Source: Stagonosporopsis chrysanthemi
Lineage: Eukaryota > Ascomycota > Dothideomycetes > Pleosporales > Didymellaceae
DNA: 64,000 bases
Reading direction: 5' to 3'
Assembly: GCA_022560025.1 (NCBI GenBank)
Contig: JAFISE010000041.1
Coordinates: 1-64,000 of the forward strand
This document shows, piece by piece, positions 9,362-20,288 of this stretch. How positions within the stretch are numbered: the stretch's first letter is position 1; every line of letters starts with the position of its first letter. A model generated the notes under the pieces. It was not told the origin of the DNA and did not search any database. It worked only from the letters and a program-made list of their open reading frames with translations. Position numbers and translations under genes: made by a program.

Positions 9362-11160
9362 TCAACCGGTGTGAGTTGGCCATCGAGTCTGCCTCAGCTT
9401 GATTATCATCCTCATTTTATCGATTGGCTTGCTTGTGACACTCATGGTCTGCTTTCGGTCAGTCGCGTGCTTCACTCAATCACTCTCACGAGACTTACGC
9501 TGATCAACTCGGACTTAGTCTTATACTTGCCATTCTCACCCTCTACAGGCAGACCATTCTCGTCCATGATAACCTCCCCAACCCCAACCTTGACGAAATC
9601 GTACCGGCGCATCACGCACGCAAGAATAACTCTCGCCTCCAGGTTGGCGAGCTCCTGACCAATGCAATTCCGCGGGCCGCGCTCAAACGGCCGCCACGCG
9701 CTCGCAGGTATCTTGCCTGTCGACATCGCCGCCTCATTGATGTCTGCGTTCGTAGCAGTGCTCGTGTCGCTGTTGCCAGTCCACCGCTCGGGGACGAAGT
9801 CGTTGGCAGTCGCACCATACACAAGCGGATCTCGGTGGATGATGTGCTGCATGGGGTATATTACGCAGTTATCTACAACCACTTGATCTCCTTCTCTGGT
9901 CCTCATTGTGAACTTCTCGTGCGTCATGCGTACGGTTCCTGCTGGCGGCCACAAGCGTAGTGCTTCCTTGATGCACGCGCTGGTGTAAACGAGAGCTTTC
10001 AGCGTTTCTTCAGGTTTCGCCAGTAGCATAGTTTGTGGGTCCTCGGAACCGAAAATGGAGTCGTGCTCTGCGCGGATCTTCGCCAGACAGGCCGGGTGGG
10101 TTGATAGAGCATAAAATAGTCGCTGGAGAAGTATAGATGTTGTGTCGTGGCCGGCGAACAGGAACGTCTTGCATTGATCGGCGATGATTTGGGTGATCTT
10201 AGGTGTAAGCGTTTCGATATCTTGTAATGCCAGAGCGAGGACGGATCGATCCTTTGTTGTCTTGGTGTCAGATCTGCGAGATTGCTGGATAGCCTCGAAC
10301 TTTTTGCGAATGATCTTGAACAAGGCAGCATTCATCCTACTGCTGTAATAGCATCGCCAGAATTGTGTATAGGGATTGATCGCCGCTAGACCGAGGCCGG
10401 TCCCTGAAACGTAGGTCTCCGAGAGAAGTCGGAAGTTGCGCAAAAAGTCGTTGCCCTGCGCCAGCTTCTCATCTTGTGCATGACTGTTTACATTCGTGAC
10501 GACTTCGCCTATGATATCGAAGGTGCAGTTGACACATAGTGGGTCTAGCTCGGTAGCAGCACCAGATTTCGCCACGGCGTCCAGCTTCTCAATGAAGGTG
10601 TTCGTTTTGTCGGTTATAACAGGGAGCATTGTAAGAAGATGCTGCGGTGCAAAGCCCGCATTAAATTGCTTGCGGAGTGCCTTCCAGCTCTCCCCATAGT
10701 CACTGAGAATAGAATGCTTGCCTACAAGCGCCCCGAACTCGCCTTGTATAGTAGGTGACTTGGTAACACTGTATGGGTGTGACTTAGTGGCCCTGGTAAA
10801 TTGCTCGGCGAGTTCATGAGACGCGACCAACAACAGTGGATACTGCACTGGTCTAAAGTCAAGATACATGTATTCAGGTCGGCCATTCTCATTCCAAATA
10901 TCTTCTATTATGTAGTCTGGACTTGATCAGTGGACGTTGTTTGGGATTTTGCTAAAATCGGTCGTACCTGGGTGCATTTTCGAGTTTCCAAACTTCTTGA
11001 ATCCAGCTGCCATGAATCCAATATGTCCAAGGAAGATGTTAGGTTTTAAAGGCGTGGGAATGTGGGCAAACAATTTGAAGCGGTACCGATGTAACTGATA
11101 GTAAAGAAAGCAGACTAGAACTGGCAGAACAGCCAGCACAGCATATGCTGTTTCCGCCAT
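9362..11160 (-). CDS. Cytochrome P450 monooxygenase
   Basis: Three exons: 11160-10968, 10916-9499 and 9448-9362, joined across introns of 51 and 50 bp, giving 565 residues. An N-terminal membrane anchor (AYAVLAVLPVLVCFLYYQL) indicates the endoplasmic reticulum. Helix I shows FLFAGHDTTS, the ExxR motif is KEALRLWPP, and the heme-binding loop is FERGPRNCIGQE with the axial Cys at residue 482. The last exon is easy to miss: reading through its intron gives an early stop after VRVIE, whereas splicing gives TMSVTSKPIDKMRMIIKLR, which fits the usual P450 C-terminus. The substrate is unknown. No synthase or other secondary-metabolism gene sits beside it, so a stand-alone or detoxification role is possible. 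Confidence 0.92.
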
Positions 11161-12065
11161 TCTCCTGATATGACTGTCAATAATCTCAATGTAGCCGCTC
11201 AGTTGTACGCAAAGTAGATGTACTGCCAGGTATGTTTTAGACTTTCAACGAGCGGTTGAGCAGTATCGTAACCACAGCGCGCAATTTGAGTTTGTAGTCT
11301 ACCTTGTCAAGTCAGATCAGAAATGTTGAATAGCTATCTTGTTCTGAGGAACTGACGTCCCGGTATAGGCACGCAGCGGCACACACTTAGTGTGACGCTA
11401 CCGCAACGGTTGTGACGTCGTCGAGCGTATATGCTCAACATAAGGTTCGGGCGGAACTTGCTCTCCGTCCTTCGCAGAACGTCAAGAAACCCTTGTACTA
11501 TGCTTCGGACATTTCTTCTCAAGACTGCACTGCGAAGATCATGCAGAGATCCAAGGTTGACATCTCGATGATACCTCTGCCAATCGCGCTTCACGGTGGA
11601 TGATGATGGCGCCAAAGGTTGAAGCAGGGACCCTTGAAGTCGGCCATGGCATTGCATGGTTCCTCGACCCCAAAAAACCACTGGACGTCAAAGATAGTGG
11701 CAGTGTTTGTGTGGTGTCAAAACTCTCACCAACTGCCTCACACGTGATCCGACCCTCAAAGTAGCCTAGTGCTGCCTTCTTGGAGCCTAAGTCGTTTGTA
11801 TCCCTTGTTTAATTAGCAGGGCCTCACCGCTTGCTGCCTGCCAGAGCACGCATACGCAAGATCCGATATCGTGTTTCACAATCTTTCGAATTGTTGGGTG
11901 AGGGATCCTCCTGCTTACGCACATCGGCGGCACCCGAAACATTACGCTAACAACGGAAAAGTGGACTGAAAAAGACTTCTTGCTCCGACGACACATAAAG
12001 AGCTTGACTTGCCTACAGATTCAAAAAGCCAAACAGCAAACTCACACAATAAACCAACTGTCAAC
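11161..12065. other. Divergent promoter region
   Basis: Shared upstream region of the P450 (-) and adenine deaminase (+). Open frames here show no conserved features. The leader just before the deaminase ATG is A/C-rich, as is common for a fungal 5' UTR. Confidence 0.6.
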
Positions 12066-13139
12066 ATGTGCCAAGGACCACTCCACGATTTCCTCGCCGA
12101 GCTGCCGAAATGCGAGCACCATCTTCACCTTGAAGGCTGTCTATCCCCGTCCCTGACCTTCAAGCTTGCCGCCAAGAACAACATCAAGTTGCCAAGCAAG
12201 GAAGACAAGCCTGAGTACGAGTCGGTCGAGACACTGGAGAAGCGCTACGAACATTTCGATAACCTCCAGGACTTCCTTGACTGCTACTACCTAGCCCTCG
12301 ATGCAGTTATTACTGTAGACGATTTCGAGATGCTTGGCTGGGAGTACTTTACGACGGCACACGCAGACGGTGTCAAGCATGCGGAAGTCTTCTTCGACCC
12401 TCAGAGCCACACGGACCGCGGGATCGCCTTCGAGACCGTTGTAGCTGGCTTCAACGCAGCATGCGAGCGCGCAGAGAAGGAGCTTGGGATTACTAGCCAA
12501 CTGATCATGTGCTTCCTTCGCCACTTGCCTGCAAGCAGCGCTGCAAATACGATGCAGAGCGCTATCGATGGCGGTTTCTTCAAGGAGCAGCAGGGCAAGG
12601 GTCGCATTATTGCCGGGTTGGGACTTGACTCCAGCGAAGTCGGCTTCCGACCAGAGCTGTTCAAGGAGCTGTATGTGCAGGGCAAAGAGCTGGGTCTGCA
12701 CCGGACTGCGCATGGAGGAGAGGAGGGTGATCCTACTTACATCAGCGGCGCGCTCGACGCTCTCCACTGTGAGCGCATTGACCATGGCATCAAACTGGTT
12801 CAAGATCCAGAGCTGTTGGCACGCATTGTGAAGGAGGAGATTCTGCTGACTGTCTGCCCTCTGAGCAATGTCTGCCTGCAGGCCGTTAAGGAAGTTGGCG
12901 AGGTGCCCATCAGGAAGTTCCTCGAGGAGGGCGTCAAGTTCAGCATCAACAGCGACGACCCGGCTTACTTTGGCGGTTACATTCTCAAGAACTACTGCGC
13001 CGTGCAGAGAGCCTTCAGCTTGACCAAGGACGAGTGGAAGGTTATCGTGCAGAACTCCATCAACGGCAGCTGGGTTGGACAGCAGCGCAAGGACGAGTTG
13101 CTTACCATGCTTGAGGAGTGCCTCAAGAAGCATGCTTGA
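12066..13139 (+). CDS. AAH1: Adenine deaminase (adenosine deaminase superfamily)
   Basis: Single exon of 357 residues. The frame is open further upstream, but the first ATG is at 12066, in context CAACATG. The protein hydrolyses adenine to hypoxanthine and ammonia in purine salvage, in the cytosol. Visible catalytic and zinc-binding motifs are HLHLEG (His19, His21), HGGEEG (His216), ERIDHG (His240) and NSDDPAYFGGY (Asp297, Asp298). The SDDPAYFGGY form and the length (yeast Aah1 is about 350 residues) favour the fungal adenine deaminase branch over adenosine deaminase. No introns. The gene is followed closely by the gamma-glutamylcyclotransferase-like gene on the same strand; I see no functional link. 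Confidence 0.95.
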   Translation: MCQGPLHDFLAELPKCEHHLHLEGCLSPSLTFKLAAKNNIKLPSKEDKPEYESVETLEKRYEHFDNLQDFLDCYYLALDAVITVDDFEMLGWEYFTTAHADGVKHAEVFFDPQSHTDRGIAFETVVAGFNAACERAEKELGITSQLIMCFLRHLPASSAANTMQSAIDGGFFKEQQGKGRIIAGLGLDSSEVGFRPELFKELYVQGKELGLHRTAHGGEEGDPTYISGALDALHCERIDHGIKLVQDPELLARIVKEEILLTVCPLSNVCLQAVKEVGEVPIRKFLEEGVKFSINSDDPAYFGGYILKNYCAVQRAFSLTKDEWKVIVQNSINGSWVGQQRKDELLTMLEECLKKHA

Positions 13140-13572
13140 TTATAAGGGTTATTGCGCAGGACATGGAGGATGCGAAACACAAAAGGAGCCTAAAGATCGA
13201 GATGATACCCATACCAGCGAGAGTGTCGATTGACACCTGATATAATGACAGATCGAAATCTGAATTTCAACCAAGATGCCATTCATTATGAGTTGATTCT
13301 AGATTTGGTATGACTGGTGATGTGCATTGCGCTGGGCTGGTACTTTGCGCGTAGTCCGTAAAGGTTAGGCCCGCAGTGTCGGGATCGGGGGATCGGGGGC
13401 CGACTTTAGTCGATGATCGATAAGCAAGATGGCTTCCTCCGTACGGACGAAACGTCACAGCTATTGTCTTTGGGGCCACATATAAGAACGTCATAGGCGC
13501 CTGTTCATAATTGAATCTCTGTACCCGTGAAGCTGTCCATATCGCATCCTAGACTAGTAAGTGTGATCTACC

Positions 13573-14868
13573 ATGCAGTCTGGGGTTATCCAGGTACCAA
13601 CGAATCATATCAGAGCGACCTGCAGCACGCAATCTGGTCTTACAATGACCTCCACGATGCACACTCCACACGCGTCCCAAGCTGGCGAATCGACCGCGGC
13701 CGAACCAGATAATTCTGTCAGCTGCTGCCGCAAGCTCGTCGGCCGACTGAGCTCGCTGCGACGAAGCGACCCACGTTCAAAGCGCGTCTTTGCGTCCATT
13801 CCGACGACTTCACAAGACCGCCTCGATGCCTCACTGGACGAGACGCCGCTCGACGCGACCGCTATAACCTCATCGGACATTTCCGCAGCAGAAGAAAAGG
13901 GCAAGACAGTGCTCTACCTTGCATACGGCTCCAACTTGTGCAATGAGACATTCAGAGGCGTCAGAGGCATAAAGCCTTTATCACAGGTCAACGTCGTTGT
14001 ACCATCGTTGCGCCTGACATTCGATCTCGCTGGTGTACCCTACGCAGAACCATGCTTCGCCAACAGCGCCCGCCGAATCCCTGACGCGCCCGCCCCGAAC
14101 CCAGACGAACCACACTACCACAAAGATCGATGGCAGAAAGGCCTAGTAGGCGTTGTCTACGAAGTCACGCTCTCCGACTACGCGCATATCATTGCCACCG
14201 AAGGCGGCGGTGCTTCGTACCAAGATATCCTCGTGGACTGCCACGTTCTCCCTTTCGCAGACACAGTGCCCTCGCACCCGACTACTGCCCCGTTCAAAGC
14301 GCACACCCTCTTTGCGCCCACCATCCGTCCAGACGAAGCACGCGCCGCAGACCGCACCTCGAGACCCGATCCCAGCTACGCACAGCCTTCAGCGCGGTAT
14401 CTGAAGCTCATCACCGACGGCGCGACCGAGTGTGATCTGCCGGCCGAGTACCAGGTGTACCTTCACAACATCCGCCCGTACAGGGTCACTACAAGGAAGC
14501 AGGCGGCAGGCAAGGCGCTATTCCTGGCAATATGGCTGCCATTCATCATGATGATCTTTGCCTTAAGTAAGAGATTGCAGGATGACAAGGGAAGGGCGCC
14601 GAAGTGGTTCCAGCGCTTGACCGCCATGCTCTTTGCAGGAATGTGGTTGAGCTATGACGGCGTCTTCAAGGACGTGTTTGGCGAAGGTGAAAGGACGATT
14701 GGAGACGAGATGGATGCGTTGACGGTGGAGCAGCCGTACACAGACGAAGAGCCTGTGACAGAGAAGGATGCAAAGAAGACAGGGTTGCTGAGAGATGCCA
14801 TCAAAGTGCTGGACGACCTGGCTGGGCAAGAGATCATGGATTCGAGACGAAGGCAAAGTCTTGTTTGA
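13573..14868 (+). CDS. Gamma-glutamylcyclotransferase-like protein with C-terminal membrane segment (GliK-like fold)
   Basis: Single exon, 431 residues from the ATG at 13573; an in-frame ATG at 13645 is an alternative start. After a disordered N-terminal region the GGCT fold begins at YLAYGSNL (residues 115-122). The conserved acidic loop TEGGGASY places the likely catalytic Glu at residue 210. Family knowledge: these enzymes release 5-oxoproline from gamma-glutamyl compounds, and fungal relatives include GliK of the gliotoxin pathway. This gene has no gliotoxin-like neighbours, so a general glutathione or gamma-glutamyl role is more likely. A hydrophobic segment (ALFLAIWLPFIMMIFAL, about residues 316-332) suggests membrane anchoring, and the acidic C-terminal tail is disordered. 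Confidence 0.85.
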   Translation: MQSGVIQVPTNHIRATCSTQSGLTMTSTMHTPHASQAGESTAAEPDNSVSCCRKLVGRLSSLRRSDPRSKRVFASIPTTSQDRLDASLDETPLDATAITSSDISAAEEKGKTVLYLAYGSNLCNETFRGVRGIKPLSQVNVVVPSLRLTFDLAGVPYAEPCFANSARRIPDAPAPNPDEPHYHKDRWQKGLVGVVYEVTLSDYAHIIATEGGGASYQDILVDCHVLPFADTVPSHPTTAPFKAHTLFAPTIRPDEARAADRTSRPDPSYAQPSARYLKLITDGATECDLPAEYQVYLHNIRPYRVTTRKQAAGKALFLAIWLPFIMMIFALSKRLQDDKGRAPKWFQRLTAMLFAGMWLSYDGVFKDVFGEGERTIGDEMDALTVEQPYTDEEPVTEKDAKKTGLLRDAIKVLDDLAGQEIMDSRRRQSLV

Positions 14869-15419
14869 GACATGTTGTGGAAGGGCACCTAAAGTGCGAT
14901 TTCCAGCCTAATATCAAACTCAGTTTGGCACTCATTACTCGCTTGGAGTGTCTTGCATGTAAGAATTAACGACCAAGTGTCTGCGCAATACATGCAGGCT
15001 TCACCCGTTAACCGTTGACTGATGCACTGAGAGTGGGAGTAGTGAGGATCATCTTTCAAGTGCCAAGTGCTCCGGTTCGGCGGACTTGGCTGGCTGCCTT
15101 GCTGACATGCTCAGGATTCCGGTGCAATTGGATCGAGCGATCGCAACACTGCCTCGTGTTGACAACATCATGTTCAAATCACAACTGGCGGGCCGAGTCC
15201 TGGCGGCGCGGCGGTGTTGAGGAGAGATTCTCTTTGCATGCAATGTTCTCCTCACTGCCACATTCGCTGATCGCTACAGGCGACGTTCGATACCGATAAA
15301 TGTAGTGCGTTCTGCTTTCCAATGTCAATGTGATCCTAAAGTCATATAGTTCACAAATCACTCCATCACAGCATCAAAGAAACACTTTTTTCCTTGGTAA
15401 ATTTACTACCATAAGCACA
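14869..15419. other. Intergenic
   Basis: No coding signal. The last 60 bases are A/T- and C-rich leader before the next start codon. Confidence 0.6.
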
Positions 15420-17076
15420 ATGATCCCCAGTATTAAGGCGAAACTTATCCAGGAAATAGCTAAAGAACGTGACAAATATGTTACAACGAGCGAGCCTGAT
15501 AACAGGAGAAGCGATGAGCTCGCCCAGGCAACGGCAGCTACGATCGGCTTCGTATCAGAAATCATCCATCACCGAAAGGAGAAGTCTGCGAGGCACCCGC
15601 TGGAAGCACACATCTCTCCGCCATCAGAATCCAGAAAGAGCCGCGACTCATCTCATTTATCAGGAGATGGAGAGTCCGAACTGGAGCTGACTCCCAAAGA
15701 CCTCGCTGCTGCCTTCCTCTATCGGCATCCGGCTCCCAGCACGCCCCTGCGAGGTTCGACGACCAATCTGGTAACACCGATCCTCATCCCACAGCGGCGA
15801 CCAAACACCCGCGCTCGAGGTTTCGTGCCAGCTTACGCACCTGCATTATCCTCATTTGAAATCTCCCAGGCATTGTTCCTTGACTTTATCATCACCCTCA
15901 ATGAATCTCTCGAGCCCAATCCGTACCTCAACGCCATCAATTTGGCTGGCTTTGCAGGTGAAGCATCTCCTGAGCCAATTGTATCGCTGATGGTCGGCAT
16001 TGGTATCGAAGTGGTCACAGATGCGATCATGGAGGCCCAGAGCCGCGCCAAATCGAACGGGTTCCTGGGAAAGATCAACGAAGGTTTTTTTGCGCCGAGA
16101 GGGCTTTTCGCATTTTTAGGAACCTGGCATCCACACGATGAGAAAGAGGAGCAGGTCGTGGATGTTACTGTTCATGACAGTGCATCTGCGCCGCCTTCTG
16201 AAATCAACATCCTCGGCAGGGCTAAGAGCGTTGCTGCATGCGATGTTGGCGCAAAGAATGCATGGGGAGAATTGAAGCTGCAGCTGAAGTGCACGATAGT
16301 ACCTGCTGGCGGTGAAGTTGCTACAGTCAACTCTGCACCACTTGTTTGGGCTACACATGAGGATATCGCTGCTGCGACACCGTTCGGTATGTCGAAGAAA
16401 AAAGACCGTTTCGATCGCGCTGGCTTGTGGCTCGACCATCATGTCGATAAGCACGCACAAGTGAGATGGACACAAGAGTACCCTGATCATCCATTAGCTG
16501 CGACCTTGCCCAAGCCCGAATTTCGGTCGCGGTATGCTGATCCTAGCCACGCTGCAAGCAGTGGAGATGTTGTCTCACTCTTAACCGGTGGGCAGTGGCA
16601 CATGAGAAAAGATGAGAAGAAGAAAGAGCAAGAGTTGCACAAAGAAATGGACAAGGTAAGGAAGGAAGAGGAAAAGCTTGAAGTAAAGGCAAAGAAGCTT
16701 GCAGCAAAGGAGGAGAAAGCCAATCTCAAGCGGGAAAAGCTGGAAGCGAGGTCAAAAATCCCAAAGAAAGAGGGCGCAAAAATAGGGTCGTGCAATGCCA
16801 GGGCTGAGGGCAAGAAGATGGGTAAGGACGGCAATGCTTCGAGCGACAGGGACCTTCAAGGAGTCCGACGACATGAGAGCGACAATCAATCACGAGTATC
16901 AGGCAAGAGCAGTCAGGATGAGGGCACCGATAGCGGTATTGGCGGCCTTCTCAAAGATGTAAATTGCAGACTTGGTACACAAGTTGCAATCGTGCTTACC
17001 TACATCACAGAATCTTCTTTACCTTGTCATTGTTCAACACCCATCATTGGTAGATAAGGTTGATCGCTGTGGATAG
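15420..17076 (+). CDS. Conserved Pezizomycotina protein of unknown function, Lys/Glu-rich coiled-coil region
   Basis: Two exons, 15420-16958 and 17011-17076, with a 52-bp intron; 534 residues. The ATG at 15420 (CACAATGATCC) is chosen because the upstream frame contains no ATG. The core, about residues 120-250, carries PILIPQRRPNTRARGF, AYAPAL and FLDFIITLNESLEPNPYLN, then a hydrophobic Gly/Ala-rich segment. I recognise this pattern from an uncharacterised filamentous-fungal family in which the hydrophobic part may associate with membranes. Residues about 400-450 are a KKEQELHKEMDKVRKEEEK-type charged coiled coil. The second exon restores NLLYLVIVQHPSLV, typical of the family's C-terminal end; without splicing the frame gives unrelated sequence. 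Function unknown. Confidence 0.85.
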
Positions 17077-17340
17077 CCGCTATCGTCTCGAGAAGTAAAG
17101 GTGTTGGGTTTGTATCCAATTCGGCCTAGTGCGAATCGATGCGAGCGTAGAGGTGCCTGGTGAGGCAGTCACGAATGCGTTCTTAACTCTCACCCCAAAT
17201 TCCGACTGATGACGTGCATTGCTTCGTTTACGAACTTATCTTACGTACAGGCGCTGTCGCTCTCACACGATCACTCCCAGTGAGATTTTCCGATCAACTT
17301 ACCCTCTGACACCACTGTAACTCGGCTTCCTTGCGCAATC

Positions 17341-18597
17341 ATGCGGCTCTTATGGCTGTCCTTCCTCACCGCTTTTGGATTGTCAGTAGCTCGCGTCAAC
17401 AACTCCAGCCATCTACTTCAGCCACACATTCACGGAGTCGGCGATTTACTACACGCTACGGGCACGGGCGATGAACACGACAGCGTCTTTTTCCCAGCTA
17501 CAATACTAGATGACGAAGCGTGATACAACCTCTTGTGCAGAGGAAAAAATCTGGTGAACGCAATGTACGCGAGCGATCAAGATGCCGGGAGACTGTTCCA
17601 ACCACCAAGTGATTCGGCTGAGAGCAAGTGGAAGAGTTTCGGTAAGCTCCTACCTTCGACACAGTTCCAGCAATTTTAACAATATCAGGTGATCTTGATA
17701 CCTGGTACTGGAAACTTGACACAAATCCTGACAGCAACAAGGTCAACTTCTTCGACGACAACGCTGACGAAGACCTTTGGCCTGGTATGGGTGTTGGTCA
17801 CATGCTTGAAGACCTTGGACTACCCAGCCACACGAGTGATGATCCAACGAAGAGGATTCGCATTGTGAACACCGCTCACTTTGATCGTAATATTGATTCT
17901 GATGTCCAGATGTACGAAGTCGGCGGAAAGGAGTATCGAGCTACCGCAGGATATTACAAGTTTGGCATAGAGACCGCAACTGGTGCCATATTTGGACTCG
18001 ACAGGTTCGCTCCTCATGCGGCAGTGAGAGATCTTGGCTGGCATATCCCTAAAGAAAGCCTTCCGCAACTCCAGCGATTTTCTGATGTAGCGTGGCTGTT
18101 CTGGGAGCATATGGCTGCCAACAAACAGAATATCGAGTACTTCTTCAACTTCGCAATCAGCAATCAGGAAACGCAGAAGGCTATCCGCAGAGCTCTGAAA
18201 AACACGGGTCAAAAGTTTAGCGAGTGGCCGGGAGCAATTTTCAGCATTGACTCTGACGAAGGCAAAGTGCTTCTTGGTATGTGGAACCTCAGGCCTTTTG
18301 AAGATGGACAATTAACGCTTCCAGGGACTCCGAACGGCCGCGCTTACGGTTATTTCCTTGCCCAACACAAGGCGAAGCTTGGTGGAAACAAGTACATCTC
18401 CGAGATACGAGTCTTCATGCCCACAACCGAGCCTCAGAATCCAAATATGGTTGTGCTCTCCTTCCTATCTACCATCATAACTCTACGCTTGCACACGCAC
18501 TGACGGATATCAGGTTCTACATGTTGAGTCACCAAGAGATGTCGAGAAGAATGGGAACAAGAAGAACAAGCGGTCGAAAGAGAAGGCAAAGTTGTGA
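17341..18597 (+). pseudogene. Secreted-type protein gene of unknown function with an in-frame TGA
   Basis: Three exons fit: 17341-17641, 17689-18449 and 18514-18597 (introns 47 and 64 bp), a continuous frame of 381 sense codons apart from one TGA at 17521-17523. The N-terminus (MRLLWLSFLTAFGLSV) is a signal peptide. The body contains NAMYASDQDAGRLF, LDTWYWKLD, DRFAPHAAVRDLGWHIP and a Lys-rich end (KNKRSKEKAKL). It looks like a fungal family I have seen only as hypothetical. The stop falls between DDEA and YNLLCRGKNLV, both of which read as real protein, and no plausible intron removes it. A CGA to TGA transition would explain it. Alternatives are a sequencing error, a polymorphic null allele or readthrough. 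The rest of the gene is not decayed, so any loss is recent. Confidence 0.75.
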
Positions 18598-20288
18598 GCG
18601 AGTTTTAAGGACACAACCACTTCTATCGAGGCGACTCAATACTAAAGCCATGTAACAAAGAACAGAGCAGCTTGCTGCTGGAGTTCATGAAGTCTGCTTT
18701 TCACGGCGTAAGATTGAGCCTTTGTAGACCATGCTGAATGGCGAAATGGCATCACCATATCCGGCGCGCAGCAGGCAGAGTAGCTGGAATATAACGAACA
18801 CAATTCAGGCGTCTGGAACTCGACATATTGCATGTCAGTCTTGTTGATTTCCGCACAACATAAGACACTGAAAGCCGAGCATTAACATGGACTGGTGCTG
18901 AAGCCCACTCCCCCTGAAATGACGTGAAGTGAAGCGAAGTGAAGTGAAGGTGCAACTGAACCTCACAGCGATGAACACTAAGTTGTCCTGCATGTTTCAC
19001 GCTTTGCTTCATCATGTCTTCAAGAAACCTGCTTATGTACAGTCCTAAGAACACCTGAAAAGCGACCCTCTAAGCAATATCTAATCAAGATTTGCTTCAC
19101 GGTGCGGTACCTAGGTACTCCAAATGCTCGATAATATGGCTGGCCTGCACGACACTATTTCCAAATCTTAGTATAGCTTATGATAACGAGTCTCGTACGC
19201 TGTTTATGTAGCTTGATAACCAGCAACCGCTATACTGTTGGAGTGAAAGAGGACATGAAGTCGAAGCATCTAGACCCGCTGATGTCACAACTGCGGCGCC
19301 CCCTGTACATTTCATAGTCTTACGGTGAAAGAAGTTTATCCGTAGCGTGACCTCTCCGGCTTGAAATCCTTCTATCGACCGCGCACCGCTTCCTCTCTTC
19401 CACCACAGCTTGTCTCTCAACTGCTCACTCCTTTGCTACCTCGTCCCGCGTGCGAAGTCTCACTTTCATGTCGTTGAGTATGTCTTCGTGTGTTAGAAGG
19501 TAGCTCTTGCCAGGTCCACCGGGATCCTGTGCGAGGTTTTGTTCATTTTATCCTTCGCGTCGGTGTTAGCTCAGGCAGCCTCGTCGAAGGGGCAAGGAGC
19601 TACAGTTGCAGCTACTTTGGTAGGGCACCGTATCCTCCGCTTGTCCACTGATCAGGCCCTCCCTTGTAATTTCGAGTGCATGTTTGAGACGGCTGCTCAC
19701 GAGTCCTTAGTACCGGCCAGTGTAGCTCTTCGCAACAGGGCTCCAGGTTGTCGTCAACACGACCAGTGCATAGAACGAGCATCTCACACTGCCCTCTGGA
19801 AGTTGGCCCAAAATCGCTCTTGTCCACTGACACTTTTCATCGAAGTTCCAGGCTTGCATAGACTTTGAGAAAGAGACACTCATCAAGACACACTGGTCGC
19901 GCGGAACCCCTCTTATACAGCCTAATTCGCAAACGATGCACGTTGCTGGCAGCGGAAGGTGGGTTTTTAGTGTAATCAAATAATGATATGCCAGCTGACA
20001 TTGTGTCGCCTTGATGTATGTGTGGCTTTTGTGCGCTTTGTTTGTACCCCCGTTGTGCGGAACATCTTATTGGACAATGCTACAATGATGTATCGGAATG
20101 GCGCTGTGTGCGGATGTGAAAGTCGTGAAGAACCACGGCGCGTAAATACACAATAAGACCTGCAATAAGACCTGTGAAGCTGCGCAGTCCGAAAGACACA
20201 AGACTGTATGCTACAAACGCTCCAAACGCCTCGGCTTCATGCAATATCTATCCTATACGACAAGAGGTTGGTAACGACACAATCAAAA
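18598..20288. other. Intergenic, 1.7 kb
   Basis: No supported gene. A short GTGAA-rich repeat lies at about 18924-18950. Small open frames on both strands lack recognisable features. Confidence 0.6.

Noticed and set aside
12291..13133. 280-codon minus-strand frame across the adenine deaminase
   Set aside because: It is the antisense of a well-conserved enzyme gene with all catalytic motifs on the plus strand.
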